This document shows, one piece after another, positions 1 to 10,904 of a stretch of 64,000 nucleotides of DNA. Below the pieces are notes generated by a model, which saw nothing but the letters and a program-made list of their open reading frames with translations, did no database searches and had not been told where the DNA came from. The position numbers and the translations under genes are program-made. Each line of letters opens with the position of its first letter. Positions within the stretch are counted from its first letter, which is position 1. Source of the stretch: Juglans regia (lineage: Eukaryota; Streptophyta; Magnoliopsida; Fagales; Juglandaceae); NCBI RefSeq assembly GCF_001411555.2, contig NC_049905.1, positions 186,001 through 250,000 of the forward strand, in the 5' to 3' direction.

Positions 1-340
1 TATCAATCGAATGAAACAACTGTATGAGAATTGGGGAGATAATTGCCATTTTTAAAATTTTTCAGAATGGGAAGCTCATAAAACTATTTTCTTTCATTCA
101 TGCCGTTTCTACTTAGAGAATTTATATCGACTGTTATGTTCATTGATTGACGGTCCATTTCATGGACCCAAGGACATTACTATAGTAACCGAGTATCAAA
201 TTTAAATAATTTTTCATAGATTTAATACTAAATCAGTGCTCTGATCTGACATGTATGTGAATGTGACTTAACAAGTTCTGCTTAATCAGGTCTATATCTT
301 TTTTTTCTTGATTGTTCATCCTCTTGTTTTGTGCTTTCTA

Positions 341-560
341 ACCTGTTTGGTTGTTAAACTCATCTGAGTTCAACTTAGTTCAGTCTAATTTTAAGCTAAG
401 TCTAACATTCAAACACCCAACTCTCAAATTACTAAACTCATCTCAACTCAAAACCTATTTCACAATCTGTTTCAATTCAATATTGTTTTACACGTAAGAC
501 CCATAATCTTTTTCAACTTCTCATAAATACATCTAAACTCATCTTAACATCCAAACACAT
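341..560. repeat. MITE-like inverted-repeat element, copy 1
   Basis: The left end (CCTGTTTGGTTGTTAAACTC) and the reverse complement of the right end (TGTGTTTGGATGTTAAGATG) match imperfectly, which gives a small element with inverted ends and no coding capacity. It abuts a second related copy. It lies in what is probably an intron of the OSCP-like locus. Bases 1-340 hold nothing recognisable and are probably also intron. Confidence 0.55.
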
Positions 561-562
561 TT

Positions 563-974
563 AGGCTGTGTTTGGATGTTGAGCTGAGATCAACCGAGCT
601 CAGTTCTTTATGAATAGTAGTGAGTTGAGTAGTGGAGGGAGTTATGTGAGGCCCATCTAAATTGAGTTTAAAGTGTGTTAAAATGAGTTTAATACTTTTT
701 ATGAGAAGTTGAAAAATGTTATGGATCTCACGTATAAAGATGTGTTAAGTTGGAAAAGATTGTAGGTCTCACATGTAAGGAGGTTTTGAAATGAGATGAG
801 TTTAGTAAGTTGAGTGTTTGGATGTTAGATTCAGTTTAAAATTAGACTGAACTCAGCTGAGTCTTGCAACTATACGCAGCTCATCTTAGGTGGACTCTAC
901 AAAACTCACTCTACCATCTCAACTCATTACTATTCATAGAGAATTCAATTTAGCTCAACATCCAAATGCAGCCT
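563..974. repeat. MITE-like inverted-repeat element, copy 2
   Basis: The left terminus AGGCTGTGTTTGGATGTTGA is mirrored at the right end by TCAACATCCAAATGCAGCCT, with two mismatches. The interior alternates GAGTTGAG/CTCAACTC-type segments and contains no ORF. The element ends 24 bp before a splice acceptor of the OSCP-like locus. I could not establish a convincing target duplication. Confidence 0.65.
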
Positions 975-998
975 AAATATGCTGTTATTTTCTTGTAG

Positions 999-3941
999 TT
1001 CTCAAGGAATTATGCCATTGCCGCGGGGCAAAAGGAAGCTAAAGTTAAGGTAATTGAACTTGTTAGCCTTCATAGTATTCGGTTGTACTTTTTCAATATT
1101 CTAAGAAAATATCATCGTTTCATATTTATTAAGTGGTATTGTTCGTCAACAACATATGGTATTGTTAAAAGAACACGATTATTTTGGAGCTTTACGAATT
1201 GATGCGTTTTATATGTATCAGCCTTACGAATTGATCTGCATCAAACATTTAATTTAATTTGAAGGGAATACAGTTGTCACTTCACATCTCATCAATCTTG
1301 TTTTATATTGGTTTGTTGCTTTTCCATGAAATTACAGGTGCCGCTAGCTTTGTTTGGGGGATCCGGAAACTATGCATCTGCATTGTACCTTGCGGCAGTT
1401 AAACAAAATGCCTTGGACAAGGTTGAGGCTGAGCTTCGTGATCTTGTTGAGGCTTTAAAGAAAAGTCCTACCTTTTCTGAGTTCACAAAGGACCTCTCAG
1501 TCCCAGCAGATATCAGAGTAAAGGCCATCCAGGAAATTGCTAATCAAGCTAAATTTTCAGAGGTGACAAAGAGTTTCTTTGGTACGATGTGCATGAATTA
1601 CTTGATGTATCTCTTCTCTGCATGAACAATATGTTATTTATATAGTTTTGTGAACCTGATTTATTTTCTGGTCATGCTACTTTAAATATGTGAGCTTATT
1701 CTTCCCTTCATGTCTCCTGGAGTATTTGGTGTGAGAGAAATAACATAAAGTGGAGGGTATGGAGATTTTTCTGCACAGATCAAACTTGTTCATCACTTGT
1801 TGTAATTGCTATGGTGTTTGGCTTCAATGTTTGCATCAATGACTTTAATGTGAAATTAATTTACCGTCTGGACTTCTGGGAGGTTTTTAATGTGCTGTAG
1901 TCATTGTGGTTATGGAGATTGGGATGAATGGGTAAAAGTTTTGGTCTTACCAAGATAGCAAGGGATTTTATGTCAAGAAAATTGTTTCAGATTGGAAAGC
2001 AATGTCTGTATATTGTTTCCAAGTTTATCTTTCAAGTTCATCTTATCAACTTAGACCATCCTTGTTTGTTTAGGGTTTATTTTTTGAGAATACTGTTTTT
2101 TGGCTCTTCTTGTGAGGATACGAATGCTGACCTGGGATGTGGAGTGTTTCATGGGTATGTTTAGTTTTGATCTGATAGATTATTTTTGTAAACGGTTTTC
2201 ATTTGGTGGATACATTTTGCTTTCATATGGTTGCAGTGAGGAGAGTTGGGACTTGTCTTGTGTAATGATATTGGATAGTGTTGTTATTTAACTTGTGGTT
2301 ATCTCACATTTTATCCTTTCCTTGGTTTGATGTCTAAATAAATCTTTGCGCATGCAGGCTACTAATTGGTTGTTGGATTAACCTGACCGTAGCAAAAGGG
2401 GATTTCAGCCAGGTGTTGGAGGTGATGGTGATTCAGTTGATTTATGTTGGCATAAACCAGTGCATCAACTTGTACAAAAAAATTTCATTGATATGATTTT
2501 TTCCCCTTTTCCCATTTCTTTCTGGGCTGAAGGGGCCTTAGTGGCAAAACAGATTTGGTTTTGGACATACATCCTAGGTTATTCGAGGTAATCTGTTTTT
2601 GGACATACGTCCTAGGTTATTTGAGGTTGCCTTGGGACATCACCTTATCTTGTCATTGTTCGGTTTTTTTTCTTTTTGCATAAAGAAAGGGCCATGTAGT
2701 TGATACCTCAAGTGAATGACTCTTTCACAATTTCTTTTGCATATCCATTATGCTATGATAATTTGGATTTTCTGCTGCTTCATGAATATCATATCCAATA
2801 TTAGTGGTAACAATTGTTGTTGTTACCATGGGGAAAGGGTAGTGTTGGTGTTCTCATTGTGTGGTTGAGCTTAACAATTATACTGATGATTCTGTACATT
2901 ATTCCGTGTCTCTCACCATCGAAGGGTTTTGGTATATTCAAATTTGTATTCATTTGATCTATTTTCTTGATTAATTGATGCTCAGTTTTATTTTTTATTT
3001 TAGGTAATTTCTTTTGACTGTAGCTTCATTGCATTCTTTTCCAATAAAAGCTAAATGCCTGTAATTAGTGTAATCCTTTATAAATTATTGTAGTTTTGTT
3101 GGCTGACAATGGGAGGCTAAGATTTATATAGACAGCATCTCTAAGAGATTTGTGGAGTTGACCATGGCACATATGGGAGAAGTGAAAGCTGTAGTGACGA
3201 CTGTTATTGTAAGTTCCTCAATCCCCTTGATTGTAAAATTGCTATTGCTAGGAGAATAACATACTATTTTATTACTTGCATAATTCTCGCACATCTGGTA
3301 TACTAATCATAAGATTTATGTGGGTTGTACACAGCTTAAATGGGTCTGTGTGATAGTCCTATACAACCTTTCGTTATGAGAATTGGGAATTGATCTTGTG
3401 TTCTGATTGTTATTATTTTGCCCTACTAGCCCCTTCCACCAGAAGAGGAGAAAGAACTGAAGGAAACACTTACCTCGTTTGTTTTCACAACTCCTCTAAA
3501 TTCATCTCATCTCATCTTATCTAATCATTACAATTTTTCTAAATTTTCACTCAAAATAAAATAAACAATTTAACTTTTTCAAATCTCAAAACAAAAATAG
3601 TATTAAAAAAATATATTCTAATAATATTTTATTCAACTTTTAACGTTAATTTCAATTCATCTCATCTGCGAAAACAAACGAGGTTAAAGATATCATTGGA
3701 CGTGGGAAGAAGGTTAATCTCGAGCAGAAGGTATGCGTCCAATCAATGATATCATCCACGACTCTTATTTTCTTGCACTAGTTCATTTACGTTGAACAAA
3801 AAGCATATCATTTTTTTTAACGTATGTCAGATTGATTCGAGTATTCTTGGTGGCCTGGTGGTTGAATTCGGACAAAAGGTCTTAGATATGTCCATCAAGA
3901 CCAGGGTTCGGCAGATTGAGGGAGCCCGTAAACTTTGGTAG
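999..3941 (+). pseudogene. ATPO: Mitochondrial ATP synthase OSCP (subunit O/delta) pseudogene, partial
   Basis: OSCP links the F1 head to the peripheral stalk of mitochondrial ATP synthase. Exons read by frame and GT-AG borders are 999-1049, 1338-1581, 3094-3208, 3430-3730 (interrupted) and 3831-3941. They encode recognisable OSCP blocks: VPLALFGGSGNYASALY, FTKDLSVPADIRV, AHMGEVKAVVTTVI, PLPPEEEKELKETL, IDSSILGGLVVEFGQKVLDM. The targeting-peptide exon lies outside the window or was not recognised. Three lesions are visible. A 2-bp gain in exon 3094-3208 puts a TAG after GRLRFI, and the family reading resumes in another frame. A 211-bp MITE splits exon 3430-3730. About 10 bp is missing near the C-terminus, so the usual ERFLREP-type ending becomes EGARKLW-stop. 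Introns are retained, so this is a duplicated or decayed gene and not a processed copy. Intron 1582-3093 also holds a short tandem duplication near 2551-2625. Confidence 0.9.
3473..3683. mobile_element. PIF/Harbinger-type MITE (Tourist-like) inserted in OSCP exon
   Basis: This is a 211-bp element with perfect 14-bp terminal inverted repeats (CCTCGTTTGTTTTC / GAAAACAAACGAGG), flanked on both sides by TTA (3470-3472 and 3684-3686). Removing the element plus one TTA restores the OSCP reading ETLKDIIG exactly. A 3-bp TTA duplication is the hallmark of PIF/Harbinger insertions. The interior is AT-rich and non-coding. Confidence 0.92.
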
Positions 3942-6785
3942 CCAGTGAAATGTGTTTTTTAGATTCCGTGGATGTCTGAATTAGGAGGAAAAGTTATTTT
4001 CCTGTTTGATTTTGGTTCTTGTAAACTCATTTATGCATGCATATATGGTGGAATGCCGATCCATTTGCAAATAAAAAGCTACCTTTTTCTTCACATTTGT
4101 AAGATCAATTGATGTGAGATCTGTTTATTCCATGGGTTTGTGAGTATTCTGTATTCATTTATAAGGTCGGACAAAGATGAAACTTACGGTCTAAGTACTA
4201 CTGTTCAAACTTTGAATGACGGGCACATTCTAATTACAACATGCTACGGCCTATTAATTGGATAATAGTGTTTCCAAACATAAAATAAGGGCCTTAGTGC
4301 TGTTCTGCATGATAGCCTCGAAATCATGTACTTGTGGAATATATTGTTCGATCCGGCCTATATTAAGATCATGATGAGAGCAAACAGGCAACTCGGATGA
4401 TCTTAAAATAGGAAATGATACCTATATATATATATAGCATCTATCCCAGAACTATTGTTTTAGCATATATGCAACCATGAAAGAAAGTTTTTTTTTTTTT
4501 TTTGTTTTCAAGTTTTTATATTTTCTTTGATAAAAATTACTTTTTATTGATGTTTGTCGAATACGGTTAATTGGAATTAATAGAAAATTAATTATTTTTG
4601 TTAAGAATTGTAAAAAATTGATTGTAGGGATGCCAAGTGAAGTCGCTGCTGCATGCTTTCTTAAGTTGATGATGATATTTCGGTCTTCAAAAGGAGGTAA
4701 GGTCAAAGCCCGTCGCAGCTTTTAATATTCATGTGGAAAACACTTATATATATACGTACGTACGCCAATTTCGACCATTATGCATGCCTGGCTCTAGCTA
4801 ATTTATAAGCATGCAAGCGTCAACCAGCAACTTACTCACACGATCCATCGTTCACCATGATACATATACACACGTACATCATCGACCATGCATGCGGTAC
4901 TGTGCAGCCTCTTGGACTTATACTGATCACCATACATATACATATATATATATATATATATATGGATCGCCATGCATGCAGCTTAATTATAATAAATTAT
5001 TGTTGCTGTTTCTGGATGATCAATTAATTCCAGTACGTACCAGACATGTAGTAGAGTTAATATTTTGTTTTTAATGCATTCAGTTATTAATAATTATCTT
5101 TTGCTTGAATGGTCTTGGTTGCCCAATATTCCTTAATTTTCTTTTCATTCGACAACCGAAAAGCTCAAAAAGGTTGTACTCCATCATACGTTGCTTTTGT
5201 CTGCAAACCTATTAAGAAATCTTTAATAGTTCTTCGATGCACGATTCTTCTAATTAATTCTTTATTTAATTTTCTTTAATTAGCAGGTAAACCTCATATA
5301 TAATTTGTTGAAGCACCGTTAAAATACTGCCGGGCTACCGGCCATGCATTTTGAGACAGATTCTCTACGAAACAATATTATTATATATTCTCATGGCCGG
5401 TACTGTAACATTAGTTGAATATTAATATTAATCTGGGTGAGTTGGTTTTTCTTGTCTTTGTAACCAAGTAGCTAGCTAGGTGTTGCTTGGAACAGCCCCC
5501 TTCAGCATGATGTTATATATATATATATATATATATATATAGATATTTCCAGGATGCAGTACAGCTAGCTGTAGATCATAGACGACAGAACGATGTCTTT
5601 GAAACGTAGCTTGAGAGTTTTCCACTACACTTTTTTCCTAGAAAACTGCGGTCATAGTAGCTAGACGTAGTACTGTTCATGCATAGAATTAATTAAACAA
5701 ATTAAGATTTAATTTGAACAACTGATCATAATTTGCGCCCTTACAATTTACAAGAATATTTGACCAATTAGCTGACTGATCCCTTCAAAAATCTGCTTTA
5801 GAGCAGCTTGGACAGACAGAGACTGATGAGGATTGCTGATGAGGGAGGACTGGCATGACACGTATGAGGTTTCACATGGCAAATTCTTCAACATGCAGGG
5901 AGAGAATTAGGTAAAGAAAGGGAATTCTTCGAGAAGATCATCATTAGCATACATATATATATATATATATATGACAGCTAGCGCATGGGGATAGGGAAAT
6001 TAGTTGAGGGGTATATTAATGGATTCGGGCGCTGCAAATAGAGTTAATTTCTAATTAATTAGTAATTAGCTAGCAGAGATGAAATTAGGATTATATATCT
6101 AGATCATTACGAAAACATCAAACCTAGCTACTAAATTAATCTCATGTTATAGAATGAATTATATATCTATATAGATCAAACCTTATTAAGTTAATTAATC
6201 ATGGATTTAGATAATTATACTAATTACAGCCCTTAATTGCACATTTAAATTAATTAAAGAATATATATATTTATATAGATCCCGTACATATGATTACAAA
6301 GAAAAATAATGAAGTTATAATTAGCTGAAATGTACAGCTTTAACCGTACGTGATCATATATATATATATATATGGTCCGGATCCATTAATGTCTTAGCTA
6401 GGTAGGTAAGTAACTTGGAAAAATAGAAAGCCAGCTAGCTAGCCATGGTGCATCTAATTCTTAGGTGGAAGTTATAAATTGATGCATGGTAGGTACACGC
6501 ACAACTTGTGAAGCATGTTTAATTAATTAGTTGTTAGCTAGCACGATTAATATAAGTTATAAGCCAGCTGGGACATGCTAGAACTACAAAAACAAAGCAA
6601 AGCACAAAAAACGGATCGATGGACATGATCAATATCATCATGTCAAATGTGCAACATTTTATTGGCAAAAAAAGTGCAATTGCACCTTCGCCTCATCAGC
6701 TAGGATATAATTAATATATCTACCTAAAGTACCTCTCTCTCTCCGCTTTTATGCTCTAGCTAGGTTTATTCTTCAAATTCACGTG

Positions 6786-6787
<2 letters not shown>
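3942..6787. other. Intergenic, AT-rich, no gene recognised
   Basis: This interval holds (TA)n microsatellites (around 4938-4963, 5512-5540, 5950-5972, 6356-6374) and many ATTAATTAA/CTAGCTAG words. The short ORFs here are low-complexity and show no domain. Its distal part is presumably the promoter of the downstream MYB gene. Confidence 0.7.

Positions 6788-6824
<37 letters not shown>
6788..6824 (+). repeat. (GA)n tract upstream of the MYB gene
   Basis: An uninterrupted GAGA tract of about 37 bp lies roughly 480 bp before the MYB start codon. In plants such tracts are known binding targets of BPC/GAGA-binding factors; a regulatory role here is inference. Confidence 0.6.
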
Positions 6825-6826
<2 letters not shown>

Positions 6827-7043
6827 GGGAGAGATTATTATGTGAAGTGGAAGCAAAAATGTGGCTTTCTCATATATGATCGAAGATCATGATGATTACC
6901 TTGTGAGTGAAGAAAAATGTATCGAAAAAGACAAGAATAGAGTCAAAGACAAGAAGACCAACAGTCCCTCTCTGCTTTCTTTTCTATCTCAAGGAGGTCC
7001 CCCTCCAATCCGTTTTCCACTCCACCCATCAACCAGCAAACAT

Positions 7044-7046
<3 letters not shown>

Positions 7047-7078
<32 letters not shown>

Positions 7079-7188
7079 CATATTCATATTCTAAGCAAAC
7101 CCCGCAACCATCACCATCATCATCACCATTACCACCCCATAAAGACTCCTCTCTTGCTCGTACAAAAGTATTCACACATATATAAATA
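7047..7188 (+). promoter_or_regulatory. CT-rich leader tract and TATAAATA box candidate of the MYB gene
   Basis: A (CT)n tract at 7047-7074 resembles plant 5'-leader Y-patch sequence. A TATAAATA motif at 7181-7188 lies 117 bp before the ATG. The two cannot both be placed canonically, since the TATA box lies downstream of the CT tract. Either transcription starts upstream of the tract or the TATA word is chance in AT-rich DNA. A splice-donor-like AAGGTGAGT sits at 7267-7275 in the leader. Confidence 0.3.
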
Positions 7189-7304
7189 AATATATATATA
7201 TATATTTATATATGTATGTCTTTCTCCTTGGATTTCCATCAAACCGATTATAAGAAGACAGGCTTAAGGTGAGTGCCACATATCCCATCGAAAACAAGCT
7301 ACCA

Positions 7305-9609
7305 ATGAGGAAGCCAGATCAGATGATAAAAGAGAGGGTACTCAAGAACAGCAATAACAAGAGCAAGCTTAGGAAGGGCCTTTGGTCACCAGAGGAAGAT
7401 GAGAAGCTTATGGGGTACATGTTAACGAATGGACAAGGATGTTGGAGTGACATTGCTCGAAATGCCGGCCTACAAAGGTGTGGGAAGAGTTGTCGTCTTC
7501 GTTGGATCAATTACTTGAGACCTGACCTCAAGCGCGGTGCATTCTCACCCCAGGAGGAAGAGCTTATCGTCCATTTCCATTCAATTCTAGGCAACAGGTC
7601 CTCTCTCTATCTCTCCAAAACCAGCTAGTGTACAAAACATTGCCCCAGATTCGGCTACTGCTTTAGAACGAAACACATTGAAAGTTGTTTTCATAGGCTG
7701 ATCTTCTTCCGGCCCCTTCTGGCATTGATAATCTATGTTAAACCAGCATTATGTTTTTTTTTTCTATGAACAACCTAACCATGAAAACTAAATTCAGCCA
7801 ACTAGTAATATTAATTAGCCTAGTTAGCAATAACTATAGATCAGAAAGTTTAAAATTTCAAATTTTTTTTTATAAGTACGTTTAAGATTTCAAATGGCAC
7901 CCACATAGTATATAAAGGCTTGATATCAGACAATGATGTATGATGTTAAATATCATTTATAAAATGCATTAAAATTATCGGCTCACAAATAATATCAACT
8001 GCGTGATGTGAATCATATATATATAGATATACTTTTTCTTGGTCAGATTCTAATAGCAGGCTAGCAGTAGCCACTTCTTGGATTTTGGATTTTGGCTGAT
8101 CTGATATATCAGTGGGTTGGGGGTACTATAGATTATTTTAGGTTCATACATTTTCGTGCGTAAAAATAAGAAGAAAGAAAAGCCACTTGTATATGGTTCA
8201 AATCTTGAAACTCAGCCAATAAACTCATGTTAAGCTAGAAAAGGGCCACGTACTTTCAATTTGGCTTTCCCCAGCTGTTACTTGAATATTGCTTGATATA
8301 TATAGATTATCTTATATATCATACATGCAGAGCCGATCCAGATTCACAAGTTTATAGCCAACACTAGATCCGGCCAGATCTCTAGCTCTCTCCCTGACAG
8401 ATTTGACAAACATATAGCTAGGACATATATATAATCACATTGTTGATTTTCTTCTTTATTTATTTATTTATTTATTTTTGCTTCTTTTTTTAATATGATC
8501 AGCCTCCAGTAACATGTATACCGTTGAGGGTAATTTGAGCATCTAGTCTAGCTAGGGGCATCTTTCAGGAAGTTTTCCATCAAATGATGTCATCAAGATG
8601 TATAATGTTTTTCAGATAATTAGAAGGTAAAAGGCTTTAAAATTTTAGAGCATATTAATTAATATGCTTTGGTCCAGAAAGTAATTATAAATAAGGAACG
8701 TACTTAATTAAAACAAAGTTCTATTTGTGTTCAGACCATGTCAATCTAATTCGAATTACGTACATTCACATACATCGAAATTCATGCATTTTTTAAATAC
8801 TAGTCACTTGATCTCTTGCAGCCTATCATGTGCATATAATATATATGGTAGATTACTATATATCGCATGCAACTATTTTTCTTCTTATTTTTTTAAGCAA
8901 ATACGTACTCAGGTGGTCTCAAATTGCGTCACGTCTTCCAGGACGGACGGACAATGAAATTAAGAACTTCTGGAACTCCACATTGAAGAAAAGGTTGAAA
9001 AATAACAATTCCGCACCCTCACCAAACGACAGCGATGCTTCAGAGCCTAGAGATGTCATCGGAGGTGTCATGGGCTTGCATGAGCATGAAAATTTCATCA
9101 ATATGCAGTGTATGGACTCATTTTCGTCATCCTCATCATCATCTTCCTCCATGCACACTTTGGTCACAGGCAGCCAGTTTGATCCCTTTTCCATGCTAAA
9201 TGATAACCGCTATGACCTGACTATTACTGGTGCAGCCCGCGGGTTATTCAACAATATTATGCCAACAGGGTTTGCACAAGTTGGTAAGGGGGATGTACTT
9301 TATGGAGATTATGGGGTCTTAGAGCCTGATAATATGGGGTTAGAAAGGGACCTTTCACTTCCTCCACTAGAGATCATCAGTAGAAGCATTGATGAAGAGG
9401 ATAATGCTCCGGTAGATCATATGAAAAGCAACATGAGCAACCACTTCAATAATGGTTGCTTTAACAGTACTGAACATCAGAGCTTTAAAGTAGATAACAA
9501 TTTGTTTGGGTTTGGAAATCATGGACAAGGAGAAAACTTAAAGATTGGGGAATGGGATTTTGAGGGTTTAATGCAAGACTTATCCTCCTTTCCTTTCCTT
9601 GATTTATAA
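7305..9609 (+). CDS. MYB46: R2R3-MYB transcription factor, MYB46/MYB83-type
   Basis: This is a nuclear DNA-binding activator; MYB46/MYB83 orthologues are master switches for secondary wall (cellulose, xylan, lignin) genes. Two exons, 7305-7597 and 8913-9609, join in frame to 329 aa, with the Arg codon of GNRWSQIA split by the 1.3-kb intron. Only the R3 intron is present. R2 spans about residues 24-73 (W27, W47, W67) and R3 about 76-126 (F80, W99, W118), with [15 protein letters not shown] and [16 protein letters not shown]. The N-terminus MRKP is typical of MYB46/83 and decides the start; an in-frame upstream GTG at 7269 is not needed. The C-terminal half is variable, with a poly-Ser run and an acidic end ([10 protein letters not shown]) that could be the activation region. 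No lesions were seen. Assignment to MYB46 versus its sister MYB83 is not resolved. Confidence 0.93.
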
Positions 9610-10147
9610 GTTAACTGAATAAAAGCTAGCCCAACCTTGGCTACCTGCCGGCCAGCTCCCTTCTCCCTCTCCCATAAAACTGCTGGCCAAAACATACCCT
9701 AGGAAATTTTTTTCTTCCATCAATACCTGTTGTGTTTGATCTGTTAGTTTTTGAGAAAAAATGAATCCATCAATGATGTTAGTCCTGCAATAAAGTTTGC
9801 ACTATAGAGATTAGGATGAGGAGTTTCTTGTATGAATTTCAATTTAATTGTGAGGCACTTCGAGTCAACTGGCGGGAACAGAATGGTGCAATAATCATCT
9901 TGATCCGGATGAAGAGAAATGTGAATAGACATGCATCATATATATACCAGCTGAGAAGGAAATAAAGATTAGTCGGTAACTAGCAGTTTTGTGTACAAAA
10001 GCAATAATTTGGTGGTAGAAGTTGCTAAATTGCAGATTAGTGCATGCATGGCATCGAGAAAGAAGTCTGCAGTGACATCAATTATGTAAACTCACGTCAA
10101 TTATATGAAGCGTACGTAATAAAAAAATTATCTATTGTTTTCTTACA

Positions 10148-10187
<40 letters not shown>

Positions 10188-10233
10188 GATATGTGTTTTG
10201 GTTACAAAATAAAAAGAAAATTTTCTTTCTAAT
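9610..10233. other. MYB 3' flank, no gene recognised
   Basis: Downstream region of the MYB gene. It contains a (TA)n tract at about 10151-10180. No coding signal was seen on either strand. Confidence 0.6.
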
Positions 10234-10777
10234 TGTTGTGAAAAACACACATCAACAATGGCAAACAAATAAAAGCAACAATCAAGCAATCACATGATAC
10301 ACAATTATGTAGTTCGGCAACGTATCTACGTCCACAGAGCTGCAAAGATTTTATTAATCAGAGAATATTACCATCATATAATCTCAATTCACTCACTCTA
10401 GGGCTTTTACTCTCTCATAATATGCACTCACACTTTGCATCTTTTGTTCTCACTAAAAATTATTGAAAAACGTGTACAAGAGATCAAAATATTACATATT
10501 TATAGAAACGGCATTGAAAATCCTAATTTGGCAAAAAAATATGTTCTTCGCTCGACTGGTGTATCGAGTGCGCCTCAAGCGAACAACCAATGAACATTGA
10601 CTCAAGCGATGTGTTGAGCGTAGCTCAAGCAAAAACTAGGATTTGTGTCTTGCTCGAGTCCACTGTCACACCAAACTTAAGCAAACCCAGAGGTTAGTTT
10701 TGCTCGAGCGACAATCGAGCGAACTCACATGTTCCGCCTTTTTTGCTCACGTACCAGGCTTCACTTGTAACCCAACA
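10234..10777. mobile_element. Solo LTR with 5-bp target duplication
   Basis: A 544-bp segment begins TGTTGTG and ends CCCAACA (TG...CA termini) and is flanked by the direct repeat CTAAT at 10229-10233 and 10778-10782. It includes the 'GTAGTTCGGCAACGTATCTACGTCCAC' type stretch common in plant LTRs. No internal retrotransposon domain adjoins it, so it is a solo LTR left by recombination between two LTRs. Confidence 0.82.
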
Positions 10778-10904
10778 CTAATCTAGTCTCAAACAAGCGC
10801 ATAGATCAGGAACACAAAAACGAACAGTACATGATGTCCACGTACGTACAGCTTTACATGAGGCCATATATAGCACCATCATCATTTGAGAAGCAGCCTG
10901 CATC

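Noticed and set aside
4811..5074. 87-codon ORF with YTYIYIYIYIY
   Set aside because: A run through a (TA)n microsatellite; no coding signal.
7269..7628. MYB first exon read as a 119-residue protein starting at GTG
   Set aside because: It runs through the splice donor at 7598 into intron. The family start MRKP at 7305 and the exon at 8913 give the full R2R3 protein.
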